From Prevotella disiens JCM 6334 = ATCC 29426 (GTDB lineage: Bacteria > Bacteroidota > Bacteroidia > Bacteroidales > Bacteroidaceae): a DNA stretch of 45,699 nucleotides. Shown piece by piece: positions 1 through 7,865 of this stretch (the first letter of the stretch is position 1; each line of letters starts with the position of its first letter). A model generated the notes under the pieces. It did not search any database. It was not told the DNA's origin and saw only the letters and a list, made by a program, of their open reading frames with translations. Location: the NCBI RefSeq assembly GCF_000613345.1, contig NZ_BAIS01000015.1, positions 1 to 45,699 on the forward strand, given 5' to 3'. The translations under genes were made by a program, and so were the position numbers.

Positions 1-417
1 TTAGTTGTCAGTATTACCTATCAGGAATATCGGTGTTATCATGAATGCTGGTTTCTGCAACTTCTGACAGACGTACTTTCTGAACAAATGTGCTTCCGTG
101 CTGTCCAACAGGAAAGATAAGGCGATAATCATAGGAAGTGGATAGAGCGGTACATAACCTTTGAACCGTCCATTGATAACGACTTCTTCCTCGTCTGAAA
201 CTCTTTCTTCGGGATGCAGGCTGAAAGATCTTATTATCGTTTGCAGTCTGTGGTTGAGTTTGCTCCACGTTACTCCGAAGAACCTTGTAATTTCTCCCTC
301 CGTCATGGCAATGTCCCCGTTTCCCCTATGGACAATCTGCATATTGCTGCCCCAATCAAAGATGCTGCGCTGATTCTCCGTGCTGGTCTTTGTTTTTGAT
401 TTATAGCTTGTATTCAT
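1..417 (-). CDS. Small unknown protein of the mobile element
   Basis: A 138-residue soluble protein that I do not recognise by family. It has no signal peptide or membrane segment. Residues 25-100 look like a compact alpha/beta domain with a possible helix-turn-helix (MTEGEITRFFGVTWSKLNHRL), which would suit a small DNA-binding accessory factor, but that is inference. The start codon at 417 overlaps the stop codon of the upstream integrase gene in the remaining frame (ATGA overlap at 414-417), so the two genes were probably translationally coupled. The stop codon is exactly at the window edge. It belongs to the integrase cluster at 1-3012 and is likely cargo or an excision/regulatory accessory of that element. 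Confidence 0.7.
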   Translation of the reverse strand: MNTSYKSKTKTSTENQRSIFDWGSNMQIVHRGNGDIAMTEGEITRFFGVTWSKLNHRLQTIIRSFSLHPEERVSDEEEVVINGRFKGYVPLYPLPMIIALSFLLDSTEAHLFRKYVCQKLQKPAFMITPIFLIGNTDN

Positions 418-1731
418 GCCGTTTCCTCCTTTCTGCCATTTGAATTGACAACCAATGGGATTGTCTTTGTGTCCGTTGCTGCTTCCACATCTATATTTAC
501 GGTATTTTTGTCCTTTGCCTTGTACCTGGCAATAAGCCTGTCCATGTCCTCCGAAATCTTACTATCCGTCACCTGCGCATAAACTTGAGTGCTTGATATG
601 GAGCATGTCCCATCATCTTGGCTATACTTTCAATGGGGATACCTGCGCTCAGACTCATCGTGCCAAATGTATGTCTTGCCATGTGAAAGGAAAGTCTTTG
701 GCGAATACCACAAGCCTTTCCCACGATGCTCAGCTTGGTATCCATGACACTACGGCTGCAATCACGGTGAAAGACAAGGTGATCATCTTTTTCTTTCACC
801 GTCTGCTGTTCCTCGCTTCTTTCCGGCTCTTTCCGGCAATGACTGATGATGGCTTCCGCTATGGGATGTAACGGCACGATGAACTCAACCTTGGTCTTCT
901 GACGTTTCTTTCTTATATACATCTGTCCATCCGCTGTCGTTTGGATATGCTTGTATTCCAAATTTTCCATATCCGAGATTGCCAGTCCTGTGAAGCAGGA
1001 AAAGATGAACATCTGTCTTGCTAACTCTGTTTCCTTGTCATTCATCCTCATTGACATAAGTTTCATTACATCGCTCTTTTGCAGAAAGCGTATCTTCTTT
1101 TCCTCTTTCTCATACTTGGCATTCTCAAACGGATTGCAGCGGATAATCCTCTTGCTGACTGCACGGAACATTAGTCGGCTCAGCCAGCAGAGGTTGCTGT
1201 TGACGGTAGATGCTTTCAGTCCACGCTTTTTGAGAAAGAAGCGGTATTCCTCGAACAAGTCCTCTGTAATTATTCCGATGGGTATGTCCTGCATTCCCTT
1301 GTTTTCTACAAATTCACGGAGATTTCTGTTAGAATAGAACAGGTTCAGATAAGTTCCCTCTGCCTTGATCTGCCAACACTTTCCTTGACTGTTTGCAGTT
1401 CGGCCCTGCTCATGGCAAGGAGCGTGGTCGGATTGGTGGCAATACCCTGTAAGCGGTTCTTTACAAGCTCCACACTTACCACTCCATCCTTTACAAGAAT
1501 ATCCCGATAGGTCTTTTCCACTAAATCCCTGAACTCATTGATTCTGTGATTGGTCTTCCTGTTAGTTGTCAAACCCTGCTTGGTGTTCCACTCGGAGACT
1601 TTACACTCTTCTCCTGTGGTAATGGCAGCATTCTTTCCGTCGATGGTGATACGGCAGAGAATGGCGGTATTGCCGTCTGCCTTGGTCTTCTGTCTGTTGA
1701 TATAGAATAGTATCTTGAATGTACTTCTCAT
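414..1731 (-). pseudogene. Tyrosine site-specific integrase, broken by two frameshifts
   Basis: Three reading-frame pieces together make one Bacteroides-type integrase of about 439 residues. The N-terminal arm-binding domain runs from 1731 to about 1370. It then runs out of frame near 1366-1372 and stops at 1345. The core and catalytic domain continues in another frame down to about 600, where a second shift near 596-601 gives a premature stop at 569. Reading on in the third frame restores the catalytic tyrosine segment (STQVYAQVTDSKISEDMDRL) and ends at 414, overlapping the next gene. Catalytic parts seen are HxxR (HMARHTF), GH (MMGHAP) and the out-of-frame Tyr. The usual first arginine in TGLR is alanine (TGLAISD). 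Each shift is explained by loss of one A (AAA to AA, AA to A). It lies 51 bp downstream of the intact integrase. It could be a real pseudogene or an assembly error. Confidence 0.85.
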
Positions 1732-1782
1732 TGTCTTGGTGATCTTGAATTATAAGTAATGATAAGATAGAAAAAAAAGTAA

Positions 1783-3012
1783 TCAGATTGTTAACTGCAT
1801 ATCTTCAGTGAAAGAAAGGAAACGGTCAAATTCCTCAAAGAGTTTCTGTGGCGTTACCTTTGCATAACGCTCGGTCATGCTTACGTTGCTATGTCCGAGC
1901 ATCTTGCTCACCGTTTCAATAGGTACTCCTTGCTCAAGCGTGATAAGTGTGGCAAAGGTGTGTCTTGCCGTATGCGTGGTAAAGGGAAAGGCTATATCCT
2001 CTCTAAGGCGCAATGCTTTAAGATACGACTGATAGGTGGCATACTTCATCTGTGGCAGCAGTCTTTCCCTTTCTTCGCCTCGATACTTCTCTATTATCCT
2101 AATCGCTTCAGGCAACAACTTAATACGGCAAAGTACACCTGTCTTCTTCCTATTGAACTTCATCCAAAGATTTTCCTCATCATCACGGACAAGATGTGTC
2201 TTACTTAATCCCATTAAATCACAATAGGCTACACCTGTATGACAGGCAAAAACAAACAAATCCCTTGCTGTTTCCATTTCTTCCTCCAACTCTCCGAAGT
2301 GGGTATTCATTAGTTTGTCAAGTGAACGTCTGTCAAGTGCCTTTGGGAGTTTCTTATCGCCCTTGCTGATTTTGACTTTGTCAAAAAGCAGGATGTCTGC
2401 CAACCCCTCACGGTAAGCCTGCCTGCAAACTGTTTTCAAATGGGTGGCGACATTGTAGAATGAGCTCTCCTGAAATCCACACTCTCCCAAGAAGTACTGC
2501 TGAAACTCATGGATGAAGTTCTCTGTCAGTTGTGAGAGGGCTAAGTCAGAAACCTTATACTTCTTTTGGATGAACTCCTGCAAGTGGATTCTCGTGGAGT
2601 GATAGCTTGCCATTGACTCTTTTCTGATGTCTATACCTATATGACTTTCTTTCTCTTTGATGAGCATATCAAGTCTTTCGATGAGCATGCACCGTATCTG
2701 TACACTGCCTTGGAACTGTTCCTTCACGTCGGTTGCGTCAAATGGGCAACCTCTTGCAAGCAAAGACTGATAGGCTGACTGGATGGACAGCAGCAAGTTC
2801 TCCAACCTGCCATTCACTTCCACCGCCTCACGACTTTTTCCGTCCATTCTGCTCTCACGGGGATTCCACAAGTCAGGATTGCAGGAGAGCTTGCAACTGA
2901 ACTGGGCGATGGAACGCCCAATGGTTATCCGTCCCATAATCGGTGCTTTACCCGACTTGTCCAGACCGCTCTTTTTGAGGTAGAGCAACACCTTCATTAT
3001 TTCTGTTTTCAT
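1783..3012 (-). CDS. Tyrosine site-specific integrase (intact)
   Basis: A 409-residue tyrosine recombinase expected to integrate or excise the mobile element whose edge lies here. The N-terminal ~90 residues resemble the arm-type DNA-binding domain of Bacteroides integrases (KVLLYLKKSGLDKSGKAPIMGRITI). A SAM-like core-binding domain follows at about 115-215, then the catalytic domain at 225-400. HxxR is at about 347-350 (HTARHTF), GH at about 374 (MLGHSN) and the nucleophile Tyr at about 383 (TERYAKVTP). The usual first arginine position reads TGVAYCD, so it is replaced, as known for some Bacteroides integrases such as IntDOT. It is transcribed leftward ahead of the broken integrase. A possible minus-strand -7 box (TATTTTTG) lies at 3032-3039 without a clear -33 element. 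Confidence 0.93.
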   Translation of the reverse strand: MKTEIMKVLLYLKKSGLDKSGKAPIMGRITIGRSIAQFSCKLSCNPDLWNPRESRMDGKSREAVEVNGRLENLLLSIQSAYQSLLARGCPFDATDVKEQFQGSVQIRCMLIERLDMLIKEKESHIGIDIRKESMASYHSTRIHLQEFIQKKYKVSDLALSQLTENFIHEFQQYFLGECGFQESSFYNVATHLKTVCRQAYREGLADILLFDKVKISKGDKKLPKALDRRSLDKLMNTHFGELEEEMETARDLFVFACHTGVAYCDLMGLSKTHLVRDDEENLWMKFNRKKTGVLCRIKLLPEAIRIIEKYRGEERERLLPQMKYATYQSYLKALRLREDIAFPFTTHTARHTFATLITLEQGVPIETVSKMLGHSNVSMTERYAKVTPQKLFEEFDRFLSFTEDMQLTI

Positions 3013-3111
3013 ACGCTTTGATGTTTTGTGGCAAAAATACCAATTTCAAAGCGTTCATCACTTATGCAGAAAACTGCCGACCGTAGCAACAGCCACACGA
3101 GCGAAAATAAC

Positions 3112-3174
3112 TCAGTTACCGAAAATTACTCCATCGTTACCTATGGCAAAATCGGGTAACGGTTTAGTAACTGA
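3112..3174. repeat. Nested GTTAC inverted repeats beside the integrases
   Basis: Two perfect inverted repeats are nested in 63 bp. TCAGTTAC (3112-3119) pairs with GTAACTGA (3167-3174), and CGTTACC (3135-3141) pairs with GGTAACG (3155-3161). The four GTTAC/GTAAC cores lie just outside the integrase promoter region. They are candidate recombinase or accessory-protein binding sites at the element end, but the attachment core cannot be defined because the other end is outside the window. Confidence 0.5.
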
Positions 3175-3310
3175 ACTTCTGCCTAAATCTGCGTATACCT
3201 GCCCTTTTTGAAAAAGGAAGTTCTATGCAAATTATTCCGTTTCCTTCTCATTATCAGTCAGTTTACACCAACTTCGATATTTCTTCATTTTCGTTGATTA
3301 GTTGCAGCAT

Positions 3311-3349
3311 TAAAATAGGCTGTTTTGAGGTGCAAAAGAGCCTATTTTT
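3311..3349. repeat. 22-bp-period array, CAAAA-N7-TTTTG family (2 units)
   Basis: Two 17-bp modules start at 3311 and 3333, exactly 22 bp apart: TAAAATAGGCTGTTTTG, spacer AGGTG, then CAAAAGAGCCTATTTTT. The modules are nearly perfect inverted copies with one mismatch in 16 bp. The same family recurs at 11637, 17074, 27087, 34901 and 45591. It lies in a divergent intergenic region and is probably host chromosome rather than mobile element. Confidence 0.85.
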
Positions 3350-3417
3350 ATTTTTTATAGGTAGGTAAAAGAGGTTGAAAATCTAACAAAGCTATTTTAA
3401 ATCCTATAATATTCGTA

Positions 3418-3434
3418 TTACGAAATAATCGTAT
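3418..3434. promoter_or_regulatory. Upstream BlaI-type operator copy
   Basis: TTACGA-AATAA-TCGTAT is a near copy of the palindrome at 3501-3517, 83 bp upstream of it. It overlaps a second small palindrome, TTCGTA-T-TACGAA (3412-3424). It is probably an auxiliary binding site for the BlaI-like repressor encoded next to it. Confidence 0.5.
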
Positions 3435-3490
3435 TAAACTATTATCCAAAGCTTAAAAATAGACTTATTAGTATTTATTAACTATTAGTA

Positions 3491-3522
3491 TTTGTATGTA
3501 TTACGAAATTCTCGTAACTTTG
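3491..3522 (+). promoter_or_regulatory. blaI operon promoter with embedded operator
   Basis: The -33 box TTTG (3491-3494), a 20-bp spacer and the -7 box TAACTTTG (3515-3522) match the Bacteroidota sigma-ABfr promoter. A perfect 6+5+6 palindrome, TTACGA-AATTC-TCGTAA, occupies 3501-3517, between and touching the two boxes, so a bound repressor would block transcription. This predicts autoregulation by the BlaI-family protein. It also shows that the in-frame ATG at 3496 is too far upstream to be the start. Confidence 0.75.
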
Positions 3523-3552
3523 CGAATAGAAATAACAAGAAATGAAAGTAGA

Positions 3553-3915
3553 ATGGAAAAACTAACCAAAACAGAAGAAGAAGTAATGCTGCACATTTGG
3601 CGTTTAGAAGATTGCACGACTAAGGAGGTTTTGAACGAATTGGACGACCCAAAACCACCTTATACTACCTTGGCTTCTGTTATAAACAACTTGAAACGGA
3701 AAGGTTTTTTAAACGCAAAACAAAAAGGTTTGACCTACCATTATAGTCCGAAAATAGCGAAAACGGAGTATAAAGCCGACTTTATGAAGGGGTTTGTAGG
3801 CAATTATTTCAAGAATTCTTTCCGCGAAATGGTTTCATTTTTCGCCAAAGAAGACAAGATTTCGCCTGACGAATTGAAAGAAATTATTGAAGAAATAGAA
3901 AAGGGAAAAGCCTAA
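3553..3915 (+). CDS. BlaI/MecI/CopY-family transcriptional repressor
   Basis: A 120-residue winged-helix repressor. MEKLTKTEEEVMLHIWRLED opens the typical BlaI/MecI DNA-binding domain, followed by VLNELDDPKPPYTTLASVINNLKRKGFL (recognition helix region) and a C-terminal helical dimerisation/cleavage region. I chose the ATG at 3553, because an upstream in-frame ATG at 3496 precedes the promoter boxes. The family represses its own operon and is inactivated by proteolysis signalled by a BlaR1-like M56 membrane peptidase, which is the next gene (58 bp downstream). Two palindromic operators lie at 3418 and 3501. No beta-lactamase gene is present, so the regulated stress is unknown and may be envelope-related. 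Confidence 0.9.
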   Translation: MEKLTKTEEEVMLHIWRLEDCTTKEVLNELDDPKPPYTTLASVINNLKRKGFLNAKQKGLTYHYSPKIAKTEYKADFMKGFVGNYFKNSFREMVSFFAKEDKISPDELKEIIEEIEKGKA

Positions 3916-3973
3916 AAAGGCTTCAAAAGATAAATAAGTCTTACGCTTTCCTCGCTCAAAAATTAAAAAAATA

Positions 3974-5380
3974 ATGATGTTACTCTATCTATTGAAAATA
4001 AATATTGCCCTCATCGTCCTTTTGGGATTTTACAAACTCATCTTCTCGGGCGATACATTCTTCCTTTTTAGAAGAATAACATTGCTGGGAATCATTGTTA
4101 TTTCCATTGCTGTGCCAGGGTTAAATCTGTCTTATTGGGTAACAAGTAACGAAGAACTCACGTCCATGGCGACCCATTATGCAACCAATGTATTGCCAAC
4201 GGTAACCATAGGAATTAAAGATAGCGGAGCCAGTTCGTGGGATTTTGTTTATGTCCTAATCTATGCCATAGTCGTTTCAATACTTTTGGCACGTTTCGCA
4301 TGGCAAATTGTGAGCATTGTGAAGCTGAAAAATCGTTGTAAAACAAAGCTTATCAATGGGAAGAGTGTTTATATCTTAGAGAAAATAGAGAGTCCTTTCT
4401 CGTTTTTTAATTGGATTTTCGTTAATCCTACCAAACATAAAATTCAAGAATTAGACGAAATTATAACCCACGAAGCAGCCCATTGCCAGCAAAAGCATTC
4501 CATAGATATTATTGTAACTGAGCTGTTTACAATCCTATTTTGGGTAAATCCGTTCGCATGGTTGCTAAGGCGTGAAGTTAGATTGAATTTAGAATATCTT
4601 GCCGATAATAGAGTATTGGAATGTGGTTCCGATAGTAAGCAGTATCAATATCATTTGCTCGGCTTGACATATAAGAAGAACGTAGCTACAATATCAAATA
4701 ATTTTAATGTTTTACCTCTTAAAAAAAGAATCAAGATGATGAACAAGAAAAGAACAAAAAGCATAGGAAAGGCAAAATATGCCTTGATTGTTCCCATGAC
4801 GGCAGCCCTATTGGTGGTCAGCAATATTGAAAGTGTAGCACGAGCCGTTTCTAATGTAGCCCAAAAAGAAGTTTCTGTGCTGAGCAATCAAGCTATAAAA
4901 ATGAACCAACCTACTGAATCCAAAGCAGATAAGGCGTTAGTCATTACGCAGAATATAGCCGAAACAAACCTCCAAACCAATGTTCCGAACCCTAAGAAGG
5001 TGGTAAAGAAAGCGGCAAAAAATAAAAAAAGTGATTACCAAATGCCTCAATTTGGTGGTAATATCAATGTTTGGTTAATGCAAAATGTAAAGTATCCTGA
5101 TGAATCAGTAAAGAAAAACGAAGAAGGAAACGTTATTGTTGCTTTTACAATAGCAGCCGATGGCAGCGTTAATAACCCAAAAGTGGCAAAAGGAGTGAGT
5201 CCTGCACTCGATAAAGAAGCCCTTCGCATGATTTCTTCTATGCCAAAATGGAAACCAGCCATAGAAAATGGCAAAGCAATAGAAACCAATTTTATCCTTC
5301 CTGTAAGTTTCAAATTAAGCAAAAAAGAGGCTAGAAAGGCAACGAAAAAAGAAAAGGAAGTAATTGAAATTCACTTGTAA
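3974..5380 (+). CDS. M56-family (BlaR1-like) membrane metallopeptidase with TonB C-terminal domain
   Basis: A 468-residue inner-membrane sensor-protease. Hydrophobic segments are visible at about 4-22, 34-50 and 90-108, with another at about 178-198 after the zinc site. The zinc-protease motif HEAAH is at 166-170, followed by the EYLADNRVLE segment typical of M56 peptidases. After a low-complexity Lys/Ala linker (about 300-355), residues about 365-450 form a TonB-like C-terminal domain (YPDESVKKNEEGNVIVAFTI, PALDKEALRMISSMPKWKPA). This fusion is common in Bacteroidota M56 proteins. The expected role is to sense an envelope signal and trigger cleavage of the BlaI-type repressor upstream. It is the second gene of the operon. 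There is no penicillin-binding sensor domain, so a beta-lactam signal is not supported. Confidence 0.9.
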   Translation: MMLLYLLKINIALIVLLGFYKLIFSGDTFFLFRRITLLGIIVISIAVPGLNLSYWVTSNEELTSMATHYATNVLPTVTIGIKDSGASSWDFVYVLIYAIVVSILLARFAWQIVSIVKLKNRCKTKLINGKSVYILEKIESPFSFFNWIFVNPTKHKIQELDEIITHEAAHCQQKHSIDIIVTELFTILFWVNPFAWLLRREVRLNLEYLADNRVLECGSDSKQYQYHLLGLTYKKNVATISNNFNVLPLKKRIKMMNKKRTKSIGKAKYALIVPMTAALLVVSNIESVARAVSNVAQKEVSVLSNQAIKMNQPTESKADKALVITQNIAETNLQTNVPNPKKVVKKAAKNKKSDYQMPQFGGNINVWLMQNVKYPDESVKKNEEGNVIVAFTIAADGSVNNPKVAKGVSPALDKEALRMISSMPKWKPAIENGKAIETNFILPVSFKLSKKEARKATKKEKEVIEIHL

Positions 5381-5429
5381 GTTATAAAAAGCAAGCAAGG
5401 TAAATCAAGAAAAGACTTGAAACACAACA

Positions 5430-5467
5430 GAACGCCTATGGTTTTACGATATTCACCATAGGTGTTC
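5430..5467 (+). other. Intercistronic stem-loop
   Basis: Twelve-base arms GAACGCCTATGG (5430-5441) and CCATAGGTGTTC (5456-5467) pair, with one G-U, around a 14-nt loop in the spacer between the M56 peptidase and TPR genes. There is no U-tract. It may be an mRNA-stability or partial attenuation element that sets the ratio of the downstream gene. Confidence 0.55.
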
Positions 5468-5483
5468 ATCAAAAATAATCACG

Positions 5484-6425
5484 ATGAAAAAGTTAAAAAT
5501 CTTCATTTTTATTTTCATAGTAGCCTGTATGCCAGCTTTTGCACAAAGAAATCAGCAACTAATAGCACAAGGCGACAGTTGTGTAAAGGCGTATGATTAT
5601 TTTCATGCCTTAGATTTTTATCAGCAAGCACAAGCTATGAACGATAATAACACCATAAAAATGAAACTTGCCAATTGTTATTATCTTCGCACAGCCTATA
5701 AAAAATGTATTGATTTGCTGCAAAAAATTCCAGAAGATAGCTTGACGCACGATGCTTTACGCGAAATGTATTACGCACAAGGCGCAATGAAAAAGACTGA
5801 AGAACAGACCTATTGGGGAAAGAAACTTCTTGAAAAATTTCCAATGGATGGGCATATTCTTGCCGACCTTATACAAGTTTTCTTATCTCAAGAGGATAAT
5901 GACGATGCGCCATTTTTATCTGTGCTCTATGGAGAGCGTTATTATAAACTCGATTCTACCAATGTTGAAGTGAACAAAGCATTGGGAGAAGCCTATTTTC
6001 TTGCCCAAAAATATGAGAAATGTATCAACATTTACAAGGACATTATGGAAATGGACGAAGCCAGTTACAACGCTTTTTATTATACGGCAGGGGCATTTGA
6101 ATATTTAAACAAACTTGATTCGGCAGCTTTTTACTTTAAAAAAGCAGTGGCTTTAAATCCAAAATTGCCTGTTGGTTTTTATAGATTGGGAGTTGTTGAA
6201 AACCAATTGAATCATTATGATGAGGCTATCAACTATCTACAGACGGCAGCTAAGCTATACGAACCCAGCAAACCCATCATGTTTGTAATCTACAAAAATA
6301 TAGGAGAGGCAAAACTTAAACAACAAGATTTAAAGGCTGCCTATCTTTATTGGGGATATGCACTTGCTTATGTAGACGATAAAGAATTGGAACAGAAGAG
6401 AATAAATCTCAAGAAAAGTCTATAA
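5484..6425 (+). CDS. Periplasmic TPR-repeat protein
   Basis: A 313-residue exported protein. A signal peptide is clear (KKLKIFIFIFIVACMPAFAQ, residues 2-21). The rest is tetratricopeptide-like helical repeats: AYDYFHALDFYQQAQAMN, the stretch around residue 60, EKCINIYKDIMEMD, LDSAAFYFKKAVALNPKLPVG and HYDEAINYLQTAAKLYEP. TPR proteins act as protein-protein scaffolds. Its position as third gene after BlaI and the BlaR1-like peptidase suggests it is an effector or partner of that sensing system. It is separated from the peptidase by a 103-bp spacer with a stem-loop. The gene ends before a strong bidirectional terminator at 6499-6537. Confidence 0.85.
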   Translation: MKKLKIFIFIFIVACMPAFAQRNQQLIAQGDSCVKAYDYFHALDFYQQAQAMNDNNTIKMKLANCYYLRTAYKKCIDLLQKIPEDSLTHDALREMYYAQGAMKKTEEQTYWGKKLLEKFPMDGHILADLIQVFLSQEDNDDAPFLSVLYGERYYKLDSTNVEVNKALGEAYFLAQKYEKCINIYKDIMEMDEASYNAFYYTAGAFEYLNKLDSAAFYFKKAVALNPKLPVGFYRLGVVENQLNHYDEAINYLQTAAKLYEPSKPIMFVIYKNIGEAKLKQQDLKAAYLYWGYALAYVDDKELEQKRINLKKSL

Positions 6426-6498
6426 GTCTTGTTCACACACCTATTTGCAGCAATTCTTCTGCCATTAAAAAGACTAATTCAAGTGGAAAGGACAATAA

Positions 6499-6537
6499 AA
6501 AAAGTGGATAACTCCGTTTGAGAGTTGTCCACTTTTT
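6499..6537. terminator. Bidirectional terminator between TPR gene and ackA
   Basis: AAAAAGTGGATAACTC (6499-6514) and GAGTTGTCCACTTTTT (6522-6537) form a 16-bp stem with one mismatch and a 7-nt loop. It is flanked by A and T runs on both sides, between two convergent genes. Confidence 0.9.
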
Positions 6538-6553
6538 ATTTTTTTATATTCTG

Positions 6554-7774
6554 TTACTTTGGGCTAAAATTACTTCTTAGCTCCATAACAAGCTCTTGTG
6601 TATCGCGAGCAATTACAATTTCTTCATCGGTAGGAATTAAAAGAACCTTCACCTTAGAGTCGTCAGCTGAAATTACATGCTCAACACCACGGCAATTGTT
6701 CTTTTCTTTATCCATCTTAATGCCGAGGAATTCAAGTCCTTCGCAAGAATCCATACGAAGACTAGTTTGATTTTCGCCTACACCAGCTGTCCAAATAATC
6801 ATGTCTACGCCACCCATTGCAGCTGCGTAAGCACCGATGTATTTCTTAATGCGGTAAGAATACATTTTTAAAGCAAGAATAGCACGCTCGTTACCAGCTG
6901 CTTCTGCAGCTTCTATGTCACGCATATCAGAGCTAATGCCTGTAATACCGAGTACACCGCTTTCTTTGTTCAAGTAGTCAGCCATCTCTTGTGGCGTTTT
7001 ACCAAGTTTCTCCATCATGTAGGTAACAGCTGAAGCGTCAATGTCGCCACAACGTGAACCCATCATCATACCTGCCAACGGAGTCAAGCCCATTGAGGTA
7101 TCAATTACCTTTCCGTTCTTGATAGCAGCCATTGAAGCACCGTTACCAATGTGGCAAGTAATAATTTTTTGGCTCTTATAATCTACGCCCAAGAACTCGC
7201 ATGCACGCTTAGAAACATAGCGGTGGCTTGTTCCGTGGAATCCGTAACGACGAACGTGGTACTTCTCATACATTTCGTAAGGCACAGCATAGAGGAAAGC
7301 GTGAGGAGGCATTGTGCTATGGAAAGCATTGTCGAATACGGTTACTTGTGGAGTGTGAGGCATTAAAGCATCAACCGCTTTCAAACCGCGTAAGTGTCCG
7401 AGGTTGTGAACTGGTGCAAGGTCTATCAAACTTTCAATACCTTTTTCCACTTCTTCGGTTACAATGCAACTCTTTTCAAACAAGTCGCCACCTTGCACAA
7501 TGCGGTGTCCCACTGCATCAATTTCGTCAAGGCTCTTTAATGCGCCATATTTTGGGTCGAGCAAGAGGTCGAACACGAACTTAACACCTTCTTTATGGTC
7601 AGGCATATCGTGCATAACTTTCTCTTTGCTACCATCTTTCATTGTTACTTTTACGAATGCTTCGTCCAAGCCAATACGCTCTGCACCACCCTGTGCAAGC
7701 ACACTTTCGTCAGCCATATCGTACAATTTGTACTTGATAGAGCTACTTCCGCAGTTTAAAACTAATATCTTCAT
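6554..7774 (-). CDS. ackA: Acetate kinase
   Basis: 406 residues, full length for the family. It converts acetyl phosphate and ADP to acetate and ATP, the last step of the Pta-AckA overflow pathway in the cytosol. Signature segments are NCGSSSIKYKLYD at the N-terminus, HRIVQGGD, FDNAFHSTMP, YGFHGTSHRYVS, HIGNGASMAAI, SRCGDIDAS and the C-terminal AGVGENQ. It lies 91 bp downstream of pta on the same strand and has no clear promoter of its own, so the two are probably one transcript from the promoter at 8951-8982. The terminator at 6499-6537 ends it. Confidence 0.98.
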   Translation of the reverse strand: MKILVLNCGSSSIKYKLYDMADESVLAQGGAERIGLDEAFVKVTMKDGSKEKVMHDMPDHKEGVKFVFDLLLDPKYGALKSLDEIDAVGHRIVQGGDLFEKSCIVTEEVEKGIESLIDLAPVHNLGHLRGLKAVDALMPHTPQVTVFDNAFHSTMPPHAFLYAVPYEMYEKYHVRRYGFHGTSHRYVSKRACEFLGVDYKSQKIITCHIGNGASMAAIKNGKVIDTSMGLTPLAGMMMGSRCGDIDASAVTYMMEKLGKTPQEMADYLNKESGVLGITGISSDMRDIEAAEAAGNERAILALKMYSYRIKKYIGAYAAAMGGVDMIIWTAGVGENQTSLRMDSCEGLEFLGIKMDKEKNNCRGVEHVISADDSKVKVLLIPTDEEIVIARDTQELVMELRSNFSPK

Positions 7775-7809
7775 GATGTAATTTTTGTTTTCTGTTTATT
7801 TTTTAAGCA

Positions 7810-7862
7810 TAGGAACGCAATTTAAAACCACTATGTTTGCAACCAAATTACGCCCCTACAAT
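7810..7862. repeat. Possible diverged copy of the TAGGGGCG inverted repeat in the pta-ackA spacer
   Basis: TAGGAACG (7810-7817) and ACGCCCCTACAA (7851-7862) match the two ends of the 30-bp arm of the hairpin at 28533-28562, in the same order and orientation. Here they are separated by unrelated sequence. This is probably a relic of, or an insertion into, the same dispersed repeat. Confidence 0.4.
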
Positions 7863-7865
7863 GTT

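Noticed and set aside
3496..3552. Longer start for the BlaI-family gene
   Set aside because: It lies upstream of the -7 box and within the operator, so it would not be in the transcript.
3553..5380. Beta-lactam resistance operon
   Set aside because: There is no beta-lactamase or PBP gene, and the M56 protein has a TonB-type C-terminus and no penicillin-sensor domain.
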